Shown piece after piece: positions 53,472 to 61,900 of a stretch of 64,000 bases of DNA. This stretch comes from Sphingobacterium athyrii (GTDB lineage Bacteria; Bacteroidota; Bacteroidia; Sphingobacteriales; Sphingobacteriaceae). A program made the translations under genes and the position numbers. The notes beneath the pieces are model-generated. The model made no database searches. It was given only the letters and a program-made list of their open reading frames with translations, and was not told the origin of the DNA. Within the stretch, counting starts at the first letter, position 1; the number at the start of each line of letters is the position of its first letter. The stretch lies in NCBI RefSeq assembly GCF_003071065.1, contig NZ_QCXX01000001.1:62001-126000 (forward strand), read 5' to 3'.

Positions 53472-55505
53472 TCATTCTGACTCGATTTGTAATTGATTAT
53501 CTTTATTAAAGCGAATATCCCGGATAAAGACCATCCGCTTATCTCCTGTTTTTGTTGTCCGCCCGTGATAAACACAACGCAGTTTACCATTGCGATCTTT
53601 AAAAATACTATTGTGCCCCGTACCTGAAATAACTCCGCCGTGATCTGTATTTTTTTGTATAATCGGATTGGTTTCTGATTTGCTGTAACTTCCCAAAGGA
53701 GAGGTGGAGGTAGCATAACCGACGGCGTAATTTGCGCCCGCAAAATAATTAGCGGAGTACATGATATAATATTGGCCTTTTGCTTTTAATAAAAATGAAC
53801 CTTCCGTCCATCTTCTGTTGATTTCACCTGAGGATACGGAACGACTTTCCCATTCGGACTGCTTATCATTCATCTTTAGCGGCGGTCGTATTAACAGTGC
53901 AGGACGCCCAATGACCTGCTGCATACTGCTGTCCAATTCAACGCCATAGACCCAACTTTCCTCAATATCTTTATATCCCCATTTAGATTTAGCCCAGTCG
54001 GCAATTTCAGAAGCCACGGGATGTTCATAGCAACAACGGGAGTAAAACAAATAATTTTTGCCGTCGGTATCCCTAAAAACATTGGCATCGATAATGGGAT
54101 AGCCGGGGTCAAATAACGGCTTGCCTGTCAGGTCTAAAAATGGTCCCGCCGGATTATCCGCAACCGCCACACCAATGCGATAGTTCTCCAATTTATCCTC
54201 GGGGTTTTCCTTCCAGTGCGCACTATAATACATGTAGTATTTATCATTGACCAGGTACACCTCTGGCGCCCAAAAGTCTTTGGTCCCCCACCCTTTAGGC
54301 TGTCTTCCATCATACACCTTCCCTACTTCCTTCCACTGGATGAGATCTTTTGAACTGTATGCTATAAACCCATTTTCCGTCCCCCCTGTTCCATACAGAT
54401 AATATTGATCACTGGGTTTATCATAGAGAATGAACGGATCGCCGAAAGCGACATCAATGGAGGAAGCAGATTTATCTACAATCTCAAGTAATCTAAATTT
54501 AGTACTGTCAAACTTAGGCGTTATCCTCCCACTCCCACTCCCTTCCCCTGAGACAAGATCGACAGGTACTATCGCCGTACGTCGAGGAGCAACTTGCTGT
54601 TCAGAAAAATGCGTATGACAGACATAGTACCACTGCTTCCCTTTTTGGAATAAATCGCCATGACCGGTACCCGAAAATCCACTGTTATTTTGGCTTAATA
54701 ACGGATTTGTTTCTATTTTTTTCCAGGGGCCAAACACATTGTCAGCAACAGCTACACCTACCGCATAATCTTTATTTCTAAAATCATTGGCCGAATAAAA
54801 CATGTAATAACGTTTACCCTGTCGTAAAACCGTAGGGCCCTCGCTGACCGGCCAAGAGGATCCAGCGGTATTCTCCCAAGGGAGTGCCGCATGTAGGCAC
54901 TCTTTTAATGTTTCTTCCTTAATACCCGAGTAGTCATCTTTCAATTCAGCGACGAAGATGCGGTTTCCTTCCGTTAACCTGACATGGAACAAATATTTTT
55001 TACCATCGTTGTCCCTAAATACATAGGGATCGATCTGCTTTCCGCCCTCCATAAGAGTCTTAGGCACGTTTTGTTTAAAAGGACCTATAGGAGAATCGCT
55101 GACAGCAATCGCAATTTTCTCATCGGCAGTATATGCCATGTAAAACTTCCCCTGCTCATACCACACCTGTGGTGCCCAGAATCCCTTGCTTCCAAATACA
55201 TCCTCTTGAATTAATGCGAATCCTGCTTTTGCGCCTATTGGCCCCTGCCAATGTTTTAAATCTGCTGACTTGTACACCTTAAACCCCAATTGTTGATCAC
55301 CATCTCCATTCGTGCCATACAAATAGTAATAACCATCATGATGGAATATCGTGGGATCAGCCTGAAAAATTCCATTTTTGGGTGGCCGCGCCTCTCCTTC
55401 AGCATCATGCATAACGGAGACAATACTATCCTTACCCATCCCGTAGCCTAAGGGCAGTATGGCGTAAAGCATAAAAAGCAATGTAATATATTTCATCTGT
55501 TTCAC
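53472..55505 (-). CDS. Exported protein with two GH43 beta-propeller domains
   Basis: 677 aa with a signal peptide (to about residue 21). First GH43 domain, about 45-335: base Asp in FQADPTIF, pKa Asp in QIDPYVFRD, acid Glu in VSEGPTVL. Second, about 350-677: FGDPFILY, IDANVFRD, WTEGSFLLK. Both catalytic triads are therefore intact. GH43 enzymes remove arabinofuranose or xylose from plant polysaccharides. The ATG three codons in is an alternative start. No SusCD partner is nearby. Confidence 0.88.
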   Translation of the reverse strand: MKQMKYITLLFMLYAILPLGYGMGKDSIVSVMHDAEGEARPPKNGIFQADPTIFHHDGYYYLYGTNGDGDQQLGFKVYKSADLKHWQGPIGAKAGFALIQEDVFGSKGFWAPQVWYEQGKFYMAYTADEKIAIAVSDSPIGPFKQNVPKTLMEGGKQIDPYVFRDNDGKKYLFHVRLTEGNRIFVAELKDDYSGIKEETLKECLHAALPWENTAGSSWPVSEGPTVLRQGKRYYMFYSANDFRNKDYAVGVAVADNVFGPWKKIETNPLLSQNNSGFSGTGHGDLFQKGKQWYYVCHTHFSEQQVAPRRTAIVPVDLVSGEGSGSGRITPKFDSTKFRLLEIVDKSASSIDVAFGDPFILYDKPSDQYYLYGTGGTENGFIAYSSKDLIQWKEVGKVYDGRQPKGWGTKDFWAPEVYLVNDKYYMYYSAHWKENPEDKLENYRIGVAVADNPAGPFLDLTGKPLFDPGYPIIDANVFRDTDGKNYLFYSRCCYEHPVASEIADWAKSKWGYKDIEESWVYGVELDSSMQQVIGRPALLIRPPLKMNDKQSEWESRSVSSGEINRRWTEGSFLLKAKGQYYIMYSANYFAGANYAVGYATSTSPLGSYSKSETNPIIQKNTDHGGVISGTGHNSIFKDRNGKLRCVYHGRTTKTGDKRMVFIRDIRFNKDNQLQIESE

Positions 55506-55693
55506 CGGTACAATTTGCGTACAGCTTAAAATTGAAAAAATATTTGCTATATCACAGGCGATATCGTATCAATAAAAGATCAATTTGTATCTTTTTTCGG
55601 TTTTTACTTTTAGCCGATGTACTATTATAAGCAGTATTTCTGTCGTAATTACCAGTTATCCTAACATAAACCAATTGTTCGATAAAGAACCAC

Positions 55694-55728
55694 CGAGCAT
55701 GGAAAATTAATTTAATATTCCATGCTCG
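55694..55728 (-). terminator. Hairpin overlapping the end of the response-regulator gene
   Basis: CGAGCATGGAA and TTCCATGCTCG pair over 11 bases. One arm lies in the last codons of the gene. It is followed on the minus strand by GTGGTTCTTT, so the U-tract is weak. Confidence 0.55.
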
Positions 55729-56369
55729 AAGGCAAACTTGACCAAATGTGCGGTATTTTTCACGCCAGCTTTATCTATTAGATTTTGGCGGTGCCCCTCC
55801 ACGGTACGTTTACTCAAAAAAATCTTATCTGCAATTTCAATATTGGTATAACCTTCTGCAATAAGTCCTAAGACCTCGAGCTCCCTTTCGGAAATCTCGA
55901 AATCAGTTCGTATTCCCATCGGATGCTGCGCATAGCGTTGACCGGAGCGTATCTGTTCAAGCAGTAACATTGAAATCTCCTCACTCATATATCTACCGCC
56001 AGCAGCAATGTGATTAAGTGCAAAAAGTAACTCATTATAACCGACATTTTTTAGCAAATACCCTCTAAGACCATATTCAAATGCTTCAATGACATAATTA
56101 ATTTGGTTCAGCATCGAGAGAATAACCACTTTTATATCTTTATGGTGTTGGTGCAACACTTGTAAAAGTGCAATCCCGTCCATTTCCTCCATGCTAATAT
56201 CTGTCAATACAATATCGGGCAGACGATCTAGGTTCGAATCCAGATAATCCAGCGCTTCTTTACCATTGGACGCCTCGCCAACAACCTCAAAACTATCTTG
56301 GGACTCCAGAAGCAATTTTATACCATTACGTACCACCATATGGTCTTCTACCAATAGGATTTTTGTCAT
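55707..56369 (-). CDS. LuxR/NarL-type response regulator
   Basis: 220 aa: receiver domain with acidic pocket (VEDHMVV), phosphoacceptor Asp57 (VLTDISMEEMDG), Lys in YLLKNVG; LuxR-type helix-turn-helix at the end (ISERELEVLGLIAEGYTNIEIADKIFLSKRTVEGHRQNL). Nine bases downstream of the pseudo-kinase gene, same strand, so the two are one operon. A long palindrome upstream of the operon (57173-57200) is a likely target. Confidence 0.95.
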   Translation of the reverse strand: MTKILLVEDHMVVRNGIKLLLESQDSFEVVGEASNGKEALDYLDSNLDRLPDIVLTDISMEEMDGIALLQVLHQHHKDIKVVILSMLNQINYVIEAFEYGLRGYLLKNVGYNELLFALNHIAAGGRYMSEEISMLLLEQIRSGQRYAQHPMGIRTDFEISERELEVLGLIAEGYTNIEIADKIFLSKRTVEGHRQNLIDKAGVKNTAHLVKFAFEHGILN

Positions 56370-56378
56370 ATCGTCTTT

Positions 56379-57077
56379 TTAAATCGTTAATTTAAGTGTC
56401 ATACCTTTTTCAATGGTATCGTTAATAATTTTAGCACTGTATAACTCCATTACTTTCTTTAGTCGCATTGGGCTATCTGCACTTCTGGTTTTTTGTAGTA
56501 TATTATCCGCTTTAAAATAAGGCAATACTTTTATAAATACAGCGAAATCAATGAGCTGTACAGATATTGAAATCGTCTGAATAGGCATCTCGTCTTTCAG
56601 ATATTCAAATAGTGCGGTAAGCAATTTAAAAAGATGCACCTGAATATGATGATGAAGTTCCTTTAAATCTGGATCGAGGATAATATCTATATTAAAACCT
56701 AACTTTTGTTTATACGAGGCCACGACCTCATCAATTGCATGAAAAATTCCCAAATCATTCAAAATTGGATTGTAAAGCACAATGGCTTTGTTTCGCAATT
56801 CAATCACCAACGAAGTTAGAGAATCACGCAAACAACGTAGTTCTTCAAAGTCACCATGCCGATTTGTAAAATTCTGTAATGATATACGCATTCCATATAA
56901 TTCCTGCGCGAGTTCATCTCTAAAATAACGCCCTATACGTCCTAAGTCTTCCTGTTGGTTCCGGATTATGGATTTGTAAAAATCTTCCTGACTTCCTCCC
57001 CAGATCTGATTTAGATCCTGCCCCCCATCATTTTCCTGTGATTGATCTATATATAAATTTTTGTCATCGTTCCCCAT
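56379..57077 (-). CDS. Pseudo-histidine-kinase (NarX/LiaS-like, active residues lost)
   Basis: 232 aa, soluble. The dimerisation helix DLGRIGRYFRDELAQELYGMRISL aligns with the HisKA_3 motif R.R.LHD.L.Q.L, but the phosphorylated His is Arg. The C-terminal part follows the ATPase fold in outline (VHLFKLLTALFEYL ... KLTI) but the N-box Asn and all glycine-rich G-boxes are missing. It should neither bind ATP nor autophosphorylate, and may instead bind or sequester the response regulator encoded next to it. Confidence 0.75.
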   Translation of the reverse strand: MGNDDKNLYIDQSQENDGGQDLNQIWGGSQEDFYKSIIRNQQEDLGRIGRYFRDELAQELYGMRISLQNFTNRHGDFEELRCLRDSLTSLVIELRNKAIVLYNPILNDLGIFHAIDEVVASYKQKLGFNIDIILDPDLKELHHHIQVHLFKLLTALFEYLKDEMPIQTISISVQLIDFAVFIKVLPYFKADNILQKTRSADSPMRLKKVMELYSAKIINDTIEKGMTLKLTI

Positions 57078-57172
57078 AGTATATTGCTTTTCGTAATATG
57101 ACTAATAACCATTATCAAGCTTGAACAGTTTTTAAAATCTGATAACTCCGTTAAAGATTCCTGTATAGTTTA

Positions 57173-57200
57173 TAGTACTGCGTATAAATACGTAGTACTA
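57173..57200. promoter_or_regulatory. 28-base near-perfect palindrome, operator candidate
   Basis: TAGTACT-g-CGTAT-aa-ATACG-t-AGTACTA: arms of 7+5 bases pair exactly around two central bases, with one mismatch on each side. Lies 96 bases upstream of the pseudo-kinase/response-regulator operon. Confidence 0.6.
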
Positions 57201-57395
57201 CGGGATAAAGGATGGAACTTTACAAGGAAAACACTTGTTGTCAAAGTAAAAAACACCTTAATTTATCCTTAACTCCGAGAGCAGCCTTCAGCAACAGAAC
57301 GAAAATAAAACACTGTAAAACAATAGATTAAATCAGAAACAAAATTACATATCTTGAATTTAAATTTAAAAAAAACAATTTTTACCTATTTTTTC

Positions 57396-57411
57396 TAGCA
57401 CCCTAATTGCA
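57396..57411 (+). promoter_or_regulatory. Box TAGCACCCTAATTGCA upstream of ECF sigma gene 2
   Basis: Differs in one base from the box upstream of sigma gene 1. Located 37 bases before the ATG at 57449. Confidence 0.6.
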
Positions 57412-57448
57412 GTAGTCTAGGCACTAATAAACACTTAAAATTGATAAT

Positions 57449-57955
57449 ATGGAAAATACAACAATTGATCAACTGTTTAAGGAAAAGAGACCTACATTAA
57501 AATATTTGGCAGCGCAATTTACAAGCGATCCAGATGAAAGAGAAGATTTAGTGCAGGAAACTATGGTTAGATCACTATCTTCCATAGAAAAGTTTTTAAA
57601 ACACCCAAAGCTTATGTCCTGGTTATATATTATTATGAAGAATACGTATATTAATCAGTATACACGCAATAAACGGTTGGAAAATTACCGCAACGAATAC
57701 ATAAGTACAGGTTATATAAATGAGATCACAACAAATCGTGGTGAAAATAACTTTGTGGCATCAGACATACAGCATGCGCTCAATAAATTACCAAAAGATT
57801 ATTACAATGCTTTTGCATTATTTTTAGAAGGCTTTAAATATTATGAAATTGCGGAGCACTTGCAAATCCCGGAAGGAACGGTAAAAACACGTATCCATAT
57901 GGCTCGAAAGTCTTTACAGAAGCAACTAAAAACTTATGCTAAAAGTATTTATTAA
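57449..57955 (+). CDS. ECF-type sigma factor 2
   Basis: 168 aa with region 2 (DEREDLVQETMVRSLSSIEKFLKHPKLMSWLYIIMKNTYINQYTR) and region 4 (YNAFALFLEGFKYYEIAEHLQIPEGTVKTRIHMARKSLQKQL). A close paralogue of the sigma factor at 43592-44092, also without a neighbouring anti-sigma gene. It is divergent from the pseudo-kinase/response-regulator pair. Confidence 0.92.
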   Translation: MENTTIDQLFKEKRPTLKYLAAQFTSDPDEREDLVQETMVRSLSSIEKFLKHPKLMSWLYIIMKNTYINQYTRNKRLENYRNEYISTGYINEITTNRGENNFVASDIQHALNKLPKDYYNAFALFLEGFKYYEIAEHLQIPEGTVKTRIHMARKSLQKQLKTYAKSIY

Positions 57956-58110
57956 AAACAGCAACTTTTAAAGAAAGCAAACGCAATTATCGTGTCTGCT
58001 TTTTTTATATATTTTTTTGTTTTATACTGCTCAGGCCCGCAGGTTCTGTCACCAATATTTAGTATATTAGAATAGTTACTTATAAAATCCAGCTTAATAG
58101 TCGTTACAAT

Positions 58111-58833
58111 ATGAGACATAAAATAAAGTTATTATCGCTAGTCGTCAGTAGTGGTTTATTATTGATGATATCCTGCCAATCTGCTTCCAGTGACAATAGA
58201 GACCGGATAAGGGTCAGCGGTGAGGGAAAGATTAGAATAATGCCTGATCAAGTTACACTTACCATCAATACAGCATTTACAAAACCGCGGATGGTAGATG
58301 CCGTACGGGAAACACAAAATACTGTTGACAGTGTCATCGCCATACTTGGAAAATATGGGAATAAAAAGGAGGACATCAAAACAAGTAGTGTTTCGGCAAA
58401 CAAGGACTATCAATTTATCGGAAATACAAATAAATTTGTCGGTTATCAAGCGCAACAGACCATCGATTTTGTTTTACACGATCTATCCAAATTCACGGAA
58501 TTAACGGGTAGATTACTCGAAACAAAAATCAGTGGAATTGGTTCCATTTCATTTGACCATTCAAAAGCCGATAGTATTCTTCGGGAAGCCGATCTCATCG
58601 CGTATGACGATGCACTAAAATCAGCCCAAAAGTTGGCTTCACGAGCAGATGTAAAGATTGGAAAATTGCTTTTTTTATCAAATGATGGTAGTGCGTCGAA
58701 TGAGTCGACAGGGTATAGAACAGGAATGGCCTTGGAAACATTTAATAAAGCTTATGGTGGCGAGGGTTTTAAGATAGCTCCAGAGGTCCTTGAATTTAAA
58801 AGGACAATATATACCGAATTTGAAATAAAATAA
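58111..58833 (+). CDS. SIMPL-domain (DUF541) lipoprotein
   Basis: 240 aa. Signal peptide with lipobox-like LLMISC (Cys at 22), then the SIMPL domain: IRVSGEGKIRIMPDQVTLTIN, KYGNKKEDIKTSSVSANKDY and the late ALKSAQKLASRADVKIGKLLFLSND. Members form ring-like periplasmic or outer-membrane oligomers of unclear function. Ends at the terminator shared with the alpha-2-macroglobulin gene. Confidence 0.9.
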   Translation: MRHKIKLLSLVVSSGLLLMISCQSASSDNRDRIRVSGEGKIRIMPDQVTLTINTAFTKPRMVDAVRETQNTVDSVIAILGKYGNKKEDIKTSSVSANKDYQFIGNTNKFVGYQAQQTIDFVLHDLSKFTELTGRLLETKISGIGSISFDHSKADSILREADLIAYDDALKSAQKLASRADVKIGKLLFLSNDGSASNESTGYRTGMALETFNKAYGGEGFKIAPEVLEFKRTIYTEFEIK

Positions 58834-58900
58834 CGTACCCACCGCAAAATACGATTGAACACGGGCATGTCTTTTGAAATCAATGAACAATGATAGCGTA

Positions 58901-58939
58901 AAAAGATCTGCTTTCGAATAAGTCGGAAGCAGATCTTTT
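58901..58939. terminator. Bidirectional terminator
   Basis: AAAAGATCTGCTT pairs with AAGCAGATCTTTT (13 bp) around a 13-base loop, between convergent genes. Confidence 0.88.
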
Positions 58940-58952
58940 AGTTCAACTGCAA

Positions 58953-61900
58953 TTAAGGAATAATGGTCAATACGGTATTTACACTACGTGCATGAATAGC
59001 GGGATCGTACATACATCCTATCGTAGTGATTCCCGAATTAAATATGCCCTGATTGTTGGCTTTAACCTCATACTCATAGGTGGATTTCCCCTTTGACAGG
59101 CGATCCATAAAGTAATTTGTCGAAGCATCTTTCAAACTAAAGTAATACCCCTTACGCCATTGGTATCCAGAAGGGCTATACACAGGCTCTACACCAGCTG
59201 GGCGGCTATCTTTTAGATGAACATATTGAATGGGCTCATCATTGATCACTGTAATCCTAACTTTGATCCGTTCGCCCAATTTGGCCTCCTTGGATTCTAC
59301 CCATTCCCCTTTTCGCTCCACCAGATATACTTTCTGAACCGAAAGCGCATTTGTACTGGATTTTACCTGATCAAGATCAGCAAAATACTGATGGACAATA
59401 CTTCCAGAAATAACTCTGTCATTGTGGTTTTGTATTTGAATAGCCTTATCAGTTTGCAGTTCCGCTCGATCAAATTGCTTACTGACTTCTCCCAGAACAT
59501 TGTTACTTAGGTCAGTCTCTTCGTTATTGATCAAAGCACGCACGGTGTTGCCAGTAACAAAATCCTTCGGATTGTCCGCTAATAATAGCGCATATACGGC
59601 ATCAACTGTCATCCAGGTGCTATACCAATGATTGACCTGTTTGTTATAATAGATCCATTGAGTAACTTGCTTAAGCTTCGCCGGGTTATTTAGTTTGTAA
59701 GCTTCGACGAGATAAGATTGTAAACTGATCTTATTGTATTGATTCAAATTACTTTTCCAGTACATCCCCTTTTGTGCATCGACAATAGCTTCTTGATCAA
59801 GTCTGTTTTTGATTTCCATACTTTGTTTACCTTGTCCAAAAAGCTGGTTAACAATCCATGCTTTAGCCGCCAGTCCCGCATTTCGACCGGCACTGCTTAA
59901 GGAAGAATTAAGCAATTTGCGCTGCACGGATCGGAGCGAATCTTGCGGGAAAGGATTGAATTCAGTCCAATATCGTCGCGCAAATAAATAGTCTATCCCG
60001 ACATCAACACTGGCTTTGGACGAAAATATGGCCGGATCGCGATCAAGGTATTGTGTAAGCTTTACTGCAAGGTCACGCATATCACTGTTGATTAAAGTTC
60101 TGTCCAAATAGAGTACCTTCCCGATAATTTCCAGCATACGGATGCTAATTTCGGTATTGGCTTGCCCCCCGTCAAACCAGGCAAACGAACCATCTTTAGA
60201 TTGATTATTTTTTATCTTCTGTTCAACGGTACTGATTTCCGATTGTATATCAGCATTAAAAAACGCTGCAATTGCTTTCAACCGTTCCTTATCTCCCTGC
60301 ATATCCCGTAGCCAGGGCATTTCTTCCATTTTGAATTCATCTAAACTGCTATTCTCTTCTAATCGTCCTTTTTTTGATCCGGCATCCAATTTTTTGAAAT
60401 AGTCTGTCACTGCAGGATAATGTAGCTGTATGTATTGCGCCATCTTGAGACCAAACCACTTGCTGCTCAATTGTTCATTACATTCGTAGGGATAGTTTTT
60501 CAAATAGTCAAGTGCCGCAAGTATTTCCAGTATAGGATTGCTTTGCACTTGCACTCTTCCCATGAGGTTATCCTTAGTATTTACTTTTAACGTATATGTT
60601 TTGGATTCTCCTGCTTTTAGGATAATTTTCTCGGAATCAGCAACCAGAATTTTATTTGGTAATACCGGAATTTCAATAATTTCACCGTCAGAAAACTCAT
60701 TGCCAGCCGCAAGGATGCGAATCTGTATTGTTGGATATTCAGCGGGGATTTGCAAAGTCCATTCCACGGTTGTGTTATTGGATGCTGCCACACTAAAGTT
60801 TTTTAGCACGGAATCAACGCGAAAAGCTGCCGAGACGACCTGATTATTTCGTGGATCAATAAGTTCTATTTTCGTATCTCCCTGGATGCGCTCCTTAGTC
60901 AGGTTTTGAATTTGTGCCTTGATCGTTATCTGGTCATTGGTTCTAAAATAGCGTGGAATATTCGGGCGCACCATCAGCTGTTTTTGTGTTTGCGTAAAAT
61001 AGGTACCTCCAGCCGATGCCAGTTCCTGTGTATGTGCAAAAAGTAACAATTTCCATTTTGTCAATGCTTCGGGACTGTCAAATTCGAAACTGATATTCCC
61101 CGCTTCATCGGTATATAAATTGGGATAGAAGAAAGCGGTTTCCTGAAGATTGGTCCGGGCCTTAATCTGCTTGAACTGATTATCTGCAGCGGCATCCATT
61201 TCACTAGCAACCATTCCAAATTCGGCAAGCTCCTCATTTACTGTAATCCCCATAACTGGCGGTTCATTCAACAACGCGGAAGCGGGTAAAGGCCGAGACT
61301 GCTTTGTTGCACGGGCAGCACCGCGGATGCGTATTGTGCCAACTTCAGCCCGCAGCGCAGGGTCCCGCAACTCGTCGTACATGCTCACGGTTGACATGTA
61401 CGCTTGGTTATCTATTACTTCATATAAGGAGTCGTCCCGCTCCAGAACGCTTCCCCTATAGCCCCCGCGGTTCGATAACAAACCATAGTCATAAATCTGA
61501 TCCCGTTGATTATCGGCATCGGGACCGTAGTAATAAGAGATAAACATGTCTCTCGAACTGATCTGTTGTCTAAAAGCATTGTTGATGTAGTAATAATTGG
61601 TCCTTGGATAATAAGGATAACGCAACTGAAAAGAACCGAAAGCATTACGGGCAAATGCGTCCAAGGAGGCGTCATACATCGTTGCCAACACTTCTGTCGT
61701 TATTGTTTTATCTTCCTGTTTTACCATAAAGCTCCATTTTTCTTTTTGACCGGGCATTATTTTATCCCGAAATGTCTTGGTTTGAATCGTTAATTCCTTA
61801 TTCTGTTGAAAAATAGGAATCATAATTGGTGATAGTGTCAATTGATTATTGACAACAAAAAGTGCATTCAGCTGTAATCGACCGGTGACATCTTTTTCAT

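Larger units (their letters stand above)
57078..57448. other. Divergent intergenic region with long palindrome and sigma box
   Basis: Between the pseudo-kinase operon (minus) and ECF sigma gene 2 (plus). Carries the palindrome at 57173-57200 and the sigma-gene box at 57396-57411, described separately. No other gene seen. Confidence 0.5.

Noticed and set aside
53472-55505. GH43 gene as part of a complete polysaccharide-use locus
   Set aside because: No SusC/SusD pair or sensor typical of such loci is adjacent.
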